The notes beneath the pieces were generated by a model. The model worked only from the letters and a program-made list of their open reading frames with translations. It did no database searches and was not told the DNA's origin. The translations under genes were made by a program, and so were the position numbers. Of a stretch of DNA of 64,000 nt, positions 11,960 through 24,799 are shown in pieces (the first letter of the stretch is position 1; the number at the start of each line of letters is the position of its first letter). This DNA comes from Sambucus nigra (lineage: Eukaryota > Streptophyta > Magnoliopsida > Dipsacales > Adoxaceae), in contig OX422211.1 in the NCBI GenBank assembly GCA_949130495.1, positions 531,870,017-531,934,016 on the forward strand, given 5' to 3'.

Positions 11960-12753
11960 ATTATAATTGATGCGACTTTATCTGAGGAGGTCACTGTATC
12001 GTTAGAAACGATATCTATTGTCCACAAGTTTATGCATGTGCTTGGGGAGGTACAAAAATTACCACCAACTAGAAAGGTAGATTTCTGTAAGATTTAATGG
12101 CCCATTACGACGACACCATATCGTATATCCCCGTTAGAGAATAAGGACTTGAGTGAACAGATTCAACATCTATTAAGACATGGGTTCATATGGTGAAGCA
12201 CACAATCCTATTTGTGAAGAACAAAGATGTTTCGATTCGATTATGTATAAATTATCGAGAGTTGAATAAAGTCACGATATAGAAACATTATTCGTTAACA
12301 TAAGTTGTACGTTAATTTCTCTAAGTGTGTATTTTGGCTTAGAATGGTAAAATTATTGGGCCATGTCGCATCTGAGGCTAAAATTTTAGTGAATCCTAGT
12401 AAGGTATCTGAAGTTGTAAAGTGGGGAAATCCCATGATACCTACTGAGGTTAGGAGATTCTTGGGCCTAGCGGGGAACTATAGTAAATTTATTCAAGGGT
12501 TGTCGAATATTTTCAGGTCACTAACACATCTCACTCGAAAATGGATACCTTTTGTGTGGAGCACGAATTATCAGGGAGCTTTTGTGGAGTTAAAAGAGAA
12601 ATTCCTCACTGGACCCGTTTTTACGTTATGATGGGGCAGAATAGAATATTTGGGGGTTATAACTGTTACACCAGTCATGGGGATATGGGTGATATAGGCA
12701 GAGTCTTCAAGCTCCTTCTATCAAGAGAAAGTGCGAGAGATGGGGTCAGGTGA
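11960..12753 (+). pseudogene. Gypsy reverse transcriptase, catalytic core deleted
   Basis: Bases 12000-12300 read, with stops, as the protease-RT linker and RT N-terminus: LPPTRKVDF, TTPYRISPLE, LSEQIQHLLRHGFIW and the box corresponding to R-x-C-x-D-Y-R-E-L-N-K. At about 12300 the sequence jumps from the box after YRELNK to the RT C-terminal/RNase H junction: FSKCVFWL, LLGHV, VRRFLGLAGNYSKFI, LTHLTRKWIPFVW. The region holding the Y-x-D-D active site is therefore absent. The frame 12305-12631 is open, then shifts. No enzyme activity is possible. The family call is secure because the FLGLAGNY-type motif is diagnostic of Gypsy pol. Confidence 0.85.
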
Positions 12754-12774
12754 AATCCCTTCTTTCTCGATCAA

Positions 12775-13705
12775 TTTAGATGGCGGGTTGAGATTTTAGG
12801 AACGATTGGTTGTATAGAGAGTCCTGATTTCCGGAGAGCGATTTTAGCTGAGGCTCGTGTTTCAAATTTCACGGTACATCCTATAGGGGATAAGATGTAT
12901 CAGGATATGCACATAATGTATAGGTAGACCAGGAGAAGAAGAATATTTCACATTTTCTATCTAAGTGTGCCACCTTCCAACTAGTAAAGGTAAATCACCA
13001 AAAAGAAGTGGGGAAGTTACATCATTTGGATATTCTCAAGTGGAGGTGGGAGAGAATCTTTATGGACTTCATAATCGTATTGTCAAGATCCTAGGACGTC
13101 ATGATCCAATGTGGGTCATCGTTCGTTAATGAAAGTGTCTCATTTCGTTCCAGTACAAACCGATTTCATAACTGAGCAGTATGCCAAGTTATTTGTAATG
13201 GAGATTGTGCGACTTCATGGTGTACCACGTGATATTATGTTCGGAAGAGATAGTACTTTCATATGTCGATCCTAGAATGGTTTTCAGGAGGTTATGGGAA
13301 TACAACTGTGTTTGAGTACGATATTTCACCTTTTGTCGGACGGACAAATTGAGAGGGTGAATTAGATTTCGGAGAATATGCTTCGTGCATGTGTGTTAGA
13401 TCTCAAAGGCAGGTGGGATAAACATTTATCTCTGGTGTAGTTTTCTTACAACAATATTCATCAGTAGACTATTGGTGTGGCACGCTATGAGGCGAGGGGG
13501 ACAATCAGGTCCGGTTCGAATTTTGGCTATTTTTTGGATCGGACTGAATATTCACTCCTCAATTTTTTTTGGACCGAGACTAGACCAATTAATTAGTTGA
13601 CCTTCTAATTCGGTCCTAGATTTTTAGATTTGGTCTGGGTAAAATTCGGTCCTAACCCTATATTATATATATTATTTTTGATGAATGTTTTTCTCTATTG
13701 TTCTC

Positions 13706-13742
<37 letters not shown>

Positions 13743-14930
13743 ATAAAAATGTCTTCCAAACATTAGTTAACCAATGCAGTCAATGGGAAATAATGAAATA
13801 AATTTGTAAATTTCTTCCAAACATTAGCACCGCCATACTAATAATTAAAGGAAGAACTTTAGCTACCAATAATAATATTTAAATAAAAACAAGATAGAGT
13901 TCTTCATAAATCCATGTATATAGAAACAACAGACCGAAATAATATGAAATAAAAAGGTCATAAGACAACAATTATATTAATAATGCTCGTAACCCTAAGT
14001 GATATTTACCTGGGTTTTCTTGACCCAAATAAAAAATGTTTATACATATAATAAAATGTTCCGAATAAATTTATTGGTTATATACATTATTTCAAAAAAC
14101 ATATATCAGAAAAGTAAAAATATTACTTTTATTATATATATATATATATATATATCGGAGTGGACCAGTTCGGTCCAAACCGATCCTTTTATATAGTGGA
14201 CCACGGACCATGGAAGAGATCGATTTTATTGGTTTTAATTTTTTGTGGACCAATTTTTGGATTAATATTGAACTAGCCTTAATTTTCAGTTCTATCTAGT
14301 TCGATCTAATCGGTCCATTCGGATGGTCCATTTTTTATCCACCCCTACACGAGGCACTATATGGGCAGTCGTGCCATTCGTCGTGTTGTTGGTTGGAGTC
14401 AGAAGAACATAGGATGTTCAGAATAGATATTATACGGGATACCTCATATAATGTGGAACCCATCCTATCATGGATGGAGAATTCACATGATCATAAGAAG
14501 AGCTCGCCGACAAGGGAAGGGTGTAGCTTGGTTTGTAACTTTAGGAGGGAGATCGGGTGATGTTAATGGACTCTGATTGCAAAGTTCAAAATTCAAAAAG
14601 GGAGTTGAGAAATTGATGAGAAGTTCCTCTTCATAATACACATAAGGGTGATACTAACGTCGTTTGACCTTATCCGATTACTGTCAATATGTGCACAATG
14701 TTCCATGGGTACATAATAGAAGGAGTTTCTAAGAGACAAGTTAACGGTTCAGGTGGGGGATTAGTTGAGTTCTAATGGTGATAAAACGCGAATTACGGCA
14801 AGAGATACATAGGTGTGTATTAGGTCATTGAGGAGTAGTTTCTTATAGCAGTGTGAGAACATTACGGGTGAGATGTTCATAGACTTTCGAGTAGGCGTAT
14901 TAAAAAAGTCACATTTCGAGGATAAAAATC
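12775..14930 (+). pseudogene. Gypsy integrase, broken and interrupted by a MITE
   Basis: Integrase pieces appear in order in shifting frames: the N-terminal zinc-binding region with EARVSNFTVHPIGDKMYQD (about 12850-12912), the CATFQLVKVNHQKEVGKL segment and W-x-W-E-R-I-F-M-D-F (about 12969-13075), the core HFVPVQTDF, IVRLHGVPRDIMF (about 13141-13245), and the region before the C-terminal domain (RYEA, interrupted, then LYGQSCHS at about 14354). The MITE at 13494-14347 splits a codon of the RYEALYG-like motif. Several stops are present. The order matches Gypsy pol 3' of RT/RNase H. Confidence 0.85.
13486..14355. mobile_element. hAT-type MITE (854 bp)
   Basis: The insert 13494-14347 interrupts conserved integrase sequence, so its borders are well defined. 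Flanks are TATGAGGC (13486-13493) and CACGAGGC (14348-14355), an 8-bp duplication with two C/T transitions. The ends read GAGGGGGACAATC and, on the other strand, TAGGGGTGGATAA, an imperfect terminal inverted repeat typical of hAT MITEs. Subterminal GGTCC/GGACC-rich motifs (13507-13650 and 14160-14335) are the usual transposase-binding arrays of hAT elements. The interior contains two (AT)n tracts (13709-13740, 14132-14155) and no coding potential. Confidence 0.8.
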
Positions 14931-14938
14931 CTTATTTT

Positions 14939-14950
14939 AGGGGGGAAGAA
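14939..14950 (+). promoter_or_regulatory. Polypurine tract before 3' LTR
   Basis: AGGGGGGAAGAA directly abuts the TG of the 3' LTR and would prime plus-strand DNA synthesis. Confidence 0.85.
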
Positions 14951-17376
14951 TGTAATACCCCGTAATTTTAATGCATTATTTAAATATGTTTTATATTGTG
15001 CAATGCTTTTATCTGCAATGAATAGTGTCATCACTATTATATTCGTTTATGTAATTTTTAAATGGAACATAATACACAGAAGAAAATTAATAATTATAAA
15101 ATAAATTAATTTAAACTCATATATTGAAAATGTTGATGGGTTAGTTCGGATGACTTGTGGGAGAATAAAAATGTTCATTTTTACTTTAAAAAGTTGGGTT
15201 TGAAGCCCCATTGACTAGTATATGGTTTGGGCTATATTTTGGACTTTTTAGATATGATTTTGCGATTAATGGGTCAATGTCCATATGGGGCCTAATCTTA
15301 ATTTCATGATTATCAATATAAAATTAAGATTAGGGTGTAGTTAAATCATTTTTCACACTTTGAAGTAGAACCCTAGGGCTAGAGAGAGGAAGTTAATGGG
15401 AGAAGAGGAGAATTAGGGGCTTTTCAATTGAAATTTTCACCTACTTTAATTTAAAGGCAAGTATAACATAATTATATAATTTGATTTTTCATTTAATATG
15501 ATTACGTATTAAATTCTAAAGCTAATTTGTTAAATCTAAAATTTTGAATAAATTAATCAAGTAATCAGGATTAGTAGTCTTTTATATTTTTAAGATGAAA
15601 CTATGATAATTCTTCATGATATTGGATTAGGATTGAACTCAAATTGTTATATTATTGATCTATTCTATAAACCAATAAAAAAAACCTTGATTGTGGAAGA
15701 ATTGATAGAAGATTGGAACTCAATTGATTAAGGATTGAATTCCAGAGCTCTTGGATGAAAATTAGAATTAATCCCACTAAATATTATTGGAGCCACATAA
15801 AAACCTTAGTTATAGGTTAGGAGTGATAAGGAAACACTTAAGTATGAATATATTTGGGTTTTATGATGATTTGGGAGACTAAAAGCTCGTTAATGGAGGA
15901 TTTTAAGGTCAAAACCTGTAAGTAAAAGAAGGAACTTTTGTACAGGTATCATCAATCGATCATCCCTGAGATTCACTCGATCGATGATACTGGAATATGG
16001 GAAATTGACATACGAATGTGTGGGCACTATTTTTAAATTTTTTGGATATTTTTTGAATTTGTTTAGAATATTTTACTATGAGGGAACAAGGTCAAAATTT
16101 AGGTTGGAGTGAAATGCCAAACTAAATGAGACTTATGAAATTTAGTAATGGTAAATTAAGACCTAGTAACCTTTGTGTGGTTAGGATTACTACTCGTGCG
16201 TATTATGTGTTTGTAGAGATGAGATTCGAATGGATTGTTATTTTGTTTGAGAAGTTTAGAGATTTGGATTGGGTGTCCATTAGTCTATTGAAAGTTGTGA
16301 CTCGGTTAATATTGAGAATAATCTTAATTAATAAAATTTAATTAAGTTAATACATTTGGGTTAAGACTTGTAATCTTTAGGTGTGTAAGATTACTTATCT
16401 TGCATATTATATGAAAAACATTGGGTGTGCATAGTCGGAAAAGATGTACTAGATTATTATGTGAAAAATATTAGGTGTGCGTACCTGAGAAATAAATACT
16501 AGATTATATTATGAACAAAACTCAGGGTGTGCGTAGATGGTAAATACTTACTAGAATATTGGGCGCGTGTACCCAATAAATATGTACGAGAAGTTGTGTG
16601 TACATACCCAGTAATACGTACTAGACAATCTTATGTTCAAAACATTGGGTATGCGTAACCAGTAAATACATACTAGAGAATATTATGTGCAAAACATTGC
16701 GTGTGCGTACCTCGTAAATCCGTACTAAATTGATGATAATTATGTACTATAAGATGATAATTACTATTATATATACTTGAGATGAGTAGAATAGAAATTT
16801 ATGAATATTCAAATGAGTTGAATAATACGTAATCATAAGGTACAATTGGGTCTAGGATTAGATGCCTAAGATATTAGGTGGGATAACTTAAAAGAGGCTA
16901 TAATACCAGTGAAAGACATGTAATTATATTATAGCTCAACTCAATTATGTGGTTATATTAAATAAGCTTGTTGTTAACATCTACTATTAATATTTTTCAG
17001 GACATAGCCACTAGTGCAGCCTTACCCCTGATCTAGTATTGAGCTACTCTCCATTGCTAATTTTCTAGGATGTAGGTGTCGAGCATGCATTCTCATGCTC
17101 TATCACCTTTTCATTGTTGTGTTTGATTTTATTATTCAAAAATACTATGTATTGAGTTTTTGCATGTATTATGACAGTGATTTGCGAGAATTCTATTACT
17201 TTACTTTATGTTAGTTTGGTATTAGAGTATTGTGGTTCACCTAGTTATGTTTCATTTAGTTATGGGTTACTTTATTTATATTTATAATCATGCTTTGAAT
17301 GATATTCAATTATTTAGACTCATGGTTTATTTATTTTTTACCTGATCAATCTGATTTAAATTTTATGGGGGTCACA
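14951..17376 (+). repeat. 3' LTR (2.43 kb)
   Basis: It aligns along its length with the interrupted 5' LTR. It contains the split palindrome (15946-15990) and the degenerate GGTGTGCGTACC repeats (about 16410-16740). It serves as the empty-site reference for the solo LTR insertion. It ends GGGGGTCACA followed by the target duplication TCAAC. Confidence 0.88.
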
Positions 17377-18287
17377 TCAACCCTCTTTTTTTTATCTTAT
17401 TCTCTCTTAAGAAAAAAAACTAACCTCTCTGAAGCCTTCCCTAAGCAACCATATTCATAAACTAAATGAAATATATTTTCAAAGTTATTTCAAATGGAGA
17501 TTGAAACCTTCTCAATCAAACTTTTAAGGAGTTTCAAAAGGGTTTTAGAGATGATTTTTCAAGACTTCTGCTCTCCTAATTAAATCAAGTTTTCGATCCA
17601 TTTTAGAGGAAAGTTACTAAACCAATCCTCTTCTTTTATATTTATATTTTCTAACTTTATTCAAACCCTAATATAGGCTTAAAATTGGTTATTAACACTT
17701 TGGGTTTGAGATCCCTTTTGTTATGAGCCTATTTTGATGAAATTATTAATGACACATGTTGTAGATTAGGATTTAATCTAAATTAATTTATGAATTTGAA
17801 ATTTAACCTCTGACTAGTAGACTTGGATATTAGGGTTTGAAGTTAAATACTAGACTTATCTTAATTTAAATTAATAATGGGTAATTAATACTTAATTAGA
17901 GTTTAATTATTATTGAGAATATATGCGCTAAATAGAGTTGTACTTCTGTCTACGTGTGCGGCACCTTTAAGTATAAATGCCTAACTAATGTAATTCAAAA
18001 CATGATATGAAAAGAATAGAGTTTAATTAGTTATTTAAATTCATGAATATTGAATAACCCCATATTTATTGTCTTGAATTATATTTAGCACCCCTTTAAT
18101 TGATTTATGCTCATGGAAAATAGAAATTGGATCAAATTACATTTGTAATTAATTTAAGCACTTGATTACTATCCTTGTGTTATTGGAATTGAAACAATTG
18201 AGTAGTTGGATTAGAAGGAGTGCGTTATAAATATTGTCGGATTATGTTGGTTAATGGTTATTTTTGGTTTATCATGGTGGTTATGGT
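17377..18287 (+). repeat. Outer Gypsy LTR, piece 2 of 3
   Basis: Continuation of the LTR that starts at 4949, between the Gypsy insertion (ending 17376) and the Tat-type insertion (starting 18288). It is non-coding and AT-rich, with pyrimidine runs at 17384-17408. No independent element is recognised in it. Confidence 0.6.
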
Positions 18288-18974
18288 TGATATGGCCAAT
18301 ATAGTCTCTACTACAGCGGAGGTATTAACATGAAGCCACTGCCTAGGCACAAACAGGTCGTGGCATCGTATAGTTATTAGGCCTCATGCCAAGCCAGACT
18401 TGGTCAGCATTGGCCACTACCTGGGCTCAGACAAGCTACGACACCTCCTTCAGCATTGGCCGTGGAACCTCCTTTAGTATTGGTTGTTGCCTGGTATCGA
18501 ACAGGCTGCAATCACTACTCATACACAATAATTGATAGTTGTCCATCTTCTAGAAGGATTACTCATTCTACAAACTTATCCATATCTCACGTGTCCTCTT
18601 TGTATCTCCTATAAATAGAAGTGCTCACCTCATTATTGGGAGGAGAATAGAATTACCCAGTGAAGCCCTACCAGAATCTCTATACTATCTCTCTCTATAA
18701 ATAGAAGTGCACACAAACAGGCTTGTAGTTCCCATTTCGGATTCACTATACTCATTTATTCTCTTCTCCTCTCTCACTTGTATGACTCTTTTGGCCCAAT
18801 CATATTGTATTGTACAATGCATATAGTGAGAGTACGACAACTTAATGGATGTAGGCTCCTTTTTTATAGCCAAACCACTCTATATTTTGTTTTCTTTTCC
18901 TTATTGCTTGATTTACTTTCATTCTAAACTTTATATGATGATTGAGAACTACTTATGGACTATTTCTCATATCA
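18288..18974 (+). repeat. Tat element LTR copy 1
   Basis: 687 bp, TG...CA, with a TATA box (CTATAAATAG near 18610). It is followed by TCATTTTACTCCGTCTGTGGG, a decayed primer site. Compared with copies 2 and 3 it carries a small local duplication around the second CTATAAATAGAAGTG (18696-18711). Confidence 0.85.
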
Positions 18975-18989
18975 TCATTTTACTCCGTC

Positions 18990-20240
18990 TGTGGGAAATT
19001 TTCCGCGGGCTTGGTTGAGGGCCTTCGCATCCTCATCCGTTTTTAATAATTGGGTCGCAAAAAGTTCGCGGTCAATCTCCTCACCAGAAATTATGAATAG
19101 TTGTTAAAGAAGTAAGGAAACCACATAAAGAATATTAAAAGTGTGAAGTTTTACCTTCCGCAATCATCTTTTAGGGATGATCCTTGGATACAAAGTATCC
19201 TTGTTAAAAAATGGAGGTGGAAGTGACCAACTTAAAGAAATTCCTCTCCTTATCAGGTAAATGGGCTGCATCCTCGACCCTCTTCTTCTTCCTGCTGGTA
19301 AGTGTCAGATTGTCAATATCTAGAAGATGAGAAAATACGAAGTGTTAGTATGGTCCGAAAAGATAAAACCACAAGTATTAGTGTGGGCCGCGGATAATAC
19401 ATAGCTTTTGTGGAAGGATGTCCCCACGTCCGCAACATTTTGAAGGATTTTTCCCTTTCAGTTTCTTCTGGGAAAATTTCCCAATTGTCCCCAGACGCAA
19501 AGAAATATTTTCCTTTCCAGTTATTCACACTGGTAGGCTTGTCGGTGTATAAATACCTATCACCGCTCCACAACGTGAAATAATAGTACCATGGGAAGTC
19601 TTTGGAGTTTTCCTTTGGTGTATATAAATGGAAGAACTCTGCGGGCGTGATATCATTATCAAAATGGTTCTTCCAAAGAACCAAACAAGTAAGGATGGTC
19701 CTCCAACAGTGGGGATCCAATTGAGATGGGGCTAGGTTCATGACACTTAGTATCCTTTTGACAGGAACTGGTAGCCGCAAGCCGAGAAGGAAGGAATTGA
19801 AGGTAAAGCAAACCCATTAGGGACCACAAAACATGACCTTTGTTCCACGGAAGGAAGTGTACAGATTATTCCTTTAGGGAACTCAAAAGTTGCGACAATG
19901 TCAGCAATCCAGTCCTCGCTCATAATGTACTTGTGATTGAACACGACGGGGGCCTTTTTAGATGACTAGACGCTGCCAGAAACTTCGGTAAGGGGATTCC
20001 TAATTTTAGGTGGGACAGTTGTCCCAGCAGTCGCCATAGCCACCACTTCGGCAGGAGGATTATTGTTTGATTGTCTATCTTCCTCCATAACGCCCGTAAC
20101 CCCTCTAGTATCCCTACAGTTTAAGGAGTTTACAGAGTTAGAATCAAGGGTGATATAGTTGGGGTAGTCTTTATATAGACAAGGCCCAATAGGCTTCAAA
20201 GGCTTTACAGATGGGATTTCAGAAGGAGGAACGCCAAAAT
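18990..20240 (-). pseudogene. Antisense ORF (aORF) of Tat element, copy 1
   Basis: On the strand opposite to gag, just upstream of LTR copy 2, a gene-like region reads SEIPSVKPLKPIGP (about 20230), then VMEEDRQSNNNPPAEVV, KYIMSEDWIADIVATFEFPKG, a frameshift near 19780, then LAPSQLDPHCW, ITPAEFFHLYTPK and VNNWKGKYFFASGDNW. This resembles the 'putative gypsy-type transposon' family (Transposase_28-like) encoded as antisense ORFs by Tat/Retand/Ogre elements. Splice signals at the intron positions of copy 2 are damaged here: the donor near 19401 reads CT for GT and the acceptor near 19086 reads TG for AG. After the second intron the frame EEIDRELFATQLLK is open. Function of such aORFs is unknown. 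Confidence 0.65.
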
Positions 20241-21377
20241 TAGACTTTCAAAAGTCATCCAAGAAATTTGAAGGTTCCAACACATAGGGCCACAGAAAGA
20301 CCTAAAATCCATAAGGGCTCCGCAACCACTATGGTTAGAGAAGCCTCTTAGATGCCACGACAGATACAAGTAGTATAGAAGTGTAGAAAAATTAAAGTTA
20401 ACTCCATCTAACAAATTTTAAAGGTTCCAGATAATTGATTTATAAACCATTTAATGCCAAAAACTACAAGTACAAATTCTAAAGAGTGTAACCAGTTATT
20501 CTAAAGTTGAGGACTACCAGGGATAGTTGTGATCACAAAGGATGGAGAAAAGACATAGCAAAGTAGCAAAATTATACTACCAACCATGGAAAATTATACA
20601 AACAGGTAATTTAATGAAAAATGTGTTCTCAAAGATTGAAAAACCCAATAATCTAAGGTTTTGGCCAAGAAAATTAAGAACATGTGCTTGATGTTCTTGA
20701 CTAAAAACAAAATTCAAAATGTGGGCAAGGTGTCGATCAAACCCAGAAAATCTAAATTTATAACATTCCATCCAATCTAAACACCAAAACCTACCCAAAA
20801 TCTAGTTACACAAATACAATAGACACATTACACATTGATTGGGGATTAAGATCATGAGAAATTATGGAAATTCTAAAACTTCGTGCATAAATAAGAATTG
20901 AAGAGAAGAATATTGAAACCCAATTTTTTTACCCAACATTAGAAATCAAGCCAAGCAGAAATATTATCAGATAACATGTTCAGCTAATTTATTAAGCAGA
21001 TTTTACAAAAGTGGATATAAGTGACAAGCTCCAGAAAAATATGGTAGAAAATAAGAAGATAATTTGAGTGTTACCTGGAAATCAATGAGACATGGTTATT
21101 CAAGCCCAAAAACCACCGTGCTTTGCCTCAGAACGCCTTAAAACACCACAAGTGATTCATCGAGAAACTCAAGATAAAACTGATAGAGTTTCTCTTTCGA
21201 TGTGCGCTCTAAGTTTGGATGATGGCCACGACCAAAAGCCATTTATATAAGAGGGGACGAGAAGGCGAAGTGTCACCTTGCAATGACTGCAACAACATTT
21301 AAAAATGCAATATTTGAACATTAATATAGTCGCAGCCCTAATTCACCAGCTCTTGGCACCACGAATTGGGGGCATAT
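20241..21377 (+). other. Non-coding 3' region of first internal segment, with polypurine tract
   Basis: Homologous to 27930-29039. No convincing frame on either strand. The minus strand could hold the 5' part and promoter of the antisense gene. A purine tract TTGGGGGCATA (21367-21377) abuts LTR copy 2. Confidence 0.6.
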
Positions 21378-22091
21378 TGATATGGCCAATATAGTCTCTA
21401 ATGCCGCAGAGGTATTAACAATATTTTTTTTCCTGGGCACAGACAGGTCGTGACACCGTACATTTATTAAACCTCATACCAAGCTAGCCTTGGTAAGCAT
21501 TGGGCACTGCTAGGGCTCGATAGGAAACGACAACTCCTTCAGCATTAGCTGCTGCCTAGTATCAATTAGGCCCAACCCCTACTCATACACGATAATTAAC
21601 ATTTTTCTAGATTCTAAAAGGATTCCTCATTCTTCAAACTTATCCATATGTCACGTGTCCTAAACATGTGACACCATCTTTGTATCTCCTATAAATAGAA
21701 GTTCTCACCTCATTATTGAGGGGGGATAAGAGAATTACCAGGTGAATCCTTTCCAAAATCTCCACACTACCTCTCTCTACAGAGTTACACACATATGGGG
21801 GCTTCAATCTGCAGCCAACACACAAACTGCATTGCAGTCCACATCCGGTCTACCCGAATTTATTATACTCATGTATTCTCTTCTCCTCTCTCACTTGTAT
21901 GCCTCTTTTAGCCCAATCATATTATTTTGTACAACGCATATAATGAGAGTACAAAAGTAAAAGTGGATGTAGGATCATTTTTATAGCTGAACCACTCTAT
22001 ATTTCATGTTCTTTTGTTTATTGCTTGCTTTACTTTCATTCTACCCTTGATATGATTCTTGCGAATGACTTCTGTCCGATTTCTTGTATCA
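21378..22091 (+). repeat. Tat element LTR copy 2 (middle)
   Basis: 714 bp with TATA box CTATAAATAG near 21690. It has a polypurine tract on its left and a primer site on its right, so it served as 3' LTR for one unit and 5' LTR for the next. A T-rich run at 21423-21431 replaces sequence present in copies 1 and 3. Confidence 0.85.
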
Positions 22092-22112
22092 TCATTTTGG
22101 CGTCATCTATGG
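22092..22112 (+). promoter_or_regulatory. Tat-type primer binding site
   Basis: TCATTTTGGCGTCATCTATGG follows the LTR end. Tat-lineage elements typically have TTTGGCGCCGTCTGTGGG here, so this is a decayed form of that site. Confidence 0.7.
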
Positions 22113-22849
22113 GAATCAAGGTATTTTTATCTTTTTTCTTCTTATTTAGGGTTCCAAATGCCTTATTTCATCTATGGGGACCCCCTGGGTCATTATCCCT
22201 TAGGTGAGATTTTGGTTATCGAGCCCTTATATTTGTGTACAACCTAGTGAGGGAATTATTCTTTTTCAGACCTGTTTATCGATGTTCCTTTTTATGGCCA
22301 TTGATCTGTTTTCTATACCCCGACGATGTTACCTTACCTAAATAGTGTAAAAAAAATACAAAAGGAGGTGTAACTAGGGAAAAGTTCGATTTACTTATTT
22401 CTGTCTTTTACACCAATGATCTAGGGTTTATTACCAAGTTGGTGCTACTCTCACACCTAAAGGCTATTTTGCCCTTGGTAAATTCCTAGTAGGCACATCC
22501 TGTGTGTATTCTGTGAATCGATCTTATGTTTTGAGCCCATTTTAGGATCACACCCTTCACTGCCACATGAAGGATGCGACAAGGCAATTTTTTTACCAGA
22601 ATGCTACAGCACTCCTAGGGCAGTTGGCCTTTACAGCTTTTACAGTTCACTTGGGAAAATTGGGCTTATTAAAGCGTCCTTAGACTCAATTGTGGGAAAT
22701 TTCCTTTGATATGACCACGACAGTATTAACATATGTACCTCAGGCCGCGTCCACAATAAAATAACGATGCATCTTAGTTTCTATACTTGGTTATTTTTCT
22801 TAGTTTCGTCTCAGCATATATTTGTAAAAAACTGACCTAGCAAAAGCAT

Positions 22850-23360
22850 GGATGGAACCTCATGGACAAACTTAGAACATAATGAAGAGATCATGCAGTT
22901 CTATGGCTACATCAATCATTTGTATGACAGTTAGGCTTCGCTTCAGAGCCAAGTCAATTTCTTGACACAAAGGGTATTGATATTGGAAGTTGTAGCCATC
23001 ATTATAATGCATGATGCATTATCAAAGGCCATAGCCCTTACATTCATTACCGTGGTTGCAGATGAAGCAGTAGATTGAAAGGCCATAAACAAGAGCCAAA
23101 AAAGGAAGATGGAGAAGCCAAAGTTAGAAAAAGGCTATGAGGAGTACACCCCATTAATTTATGATCTTGAGGACGTTCTTGAGCTCATCAAAGAGGTGAA
23201 GATGCTCGGGTGGCCAAAAAAGCTGAAGACTTAGCCCCACAAAAGAGTCTGGGAAAAGAGGTGCGGGTTCCATAGAGACCATGGCCCTGACACCGACAAC
23301 TACTTCTCCCTAAAGAATGAGATTGAAAGGCTTGTGAGGCAGGGGATGCTGCAGTGATTC
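22850..23360 (+). pseudogene. Tat-type gag remnant
   Basis: About 760 bases inside the primer site, a broken frame ends in CGFHRDHGPDTDNYFSLKNEIERLVRQG split by stops (about 23262-23347). The C-x-F-H-x-D-H-G-H-x-T-x-x-C-x-x-L-K-x-E-I-E-x-L-I motif lies at the end of gag in Tat-lineage elements. Two of its expected residues are changed: the second H to P and the late C to Y. Upstream, from about 22850, the frame is interrupted by several stops. The pol genes that should follow are absent: the sequence passes to a microsatellite and then the antisense gene region. Confidence 0.7.
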
Positions 23361-23493
23361 TTGAAGGAGACATAAGGGGATGCAACCCTCATCTTATAGG
23401 CCACATGCTTAGCTTTTGCCTTAGTTCCTATTTTATGTTAAATCCCTAAAGTGTATCTTTTACACATATGCTTTTGTATTTCCCTTTGAGAAT

Positions 23494-24790
<1,297 letters not shown>

Positions 24791-24799
24791 AAGGATGGT

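Larger units (their letters stand above)
5502..17376 (+). mobile_element. Complete but dead Ty3/Gypsy element (Tekay/Del-like)
   Basis: Both LTRs start TGTAATACCCCGTAATTTTAATGC and end GGGGTGTCACA or GGGGGTCACA. A primer site follows the 5' LTR and a polypurine tract (AGGGGGGAAGAA, 14939-14950) precedes the 3' LTR. Flanking 5-mers are GCAAC (5497-5501) and TCAAC (17377-17381), a target duplication with one mismatch. The two LTRs differ by many substitutions and indels, so the insertion is old. The element lies inside the outer LTR and has itself taken two insertions (7395-10081 and 13494-14347). The internal region holds only broken pol. Confidence 0.85.

Noticed and set aside
13709..13740. 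(AT)n tract as a possible replication origin or promoter
   Set aside because: Simple repeat inside a MITE; similar tracts at 6988, 14132, 23513 and 60338 show it is ordinary microsatellite expansion.
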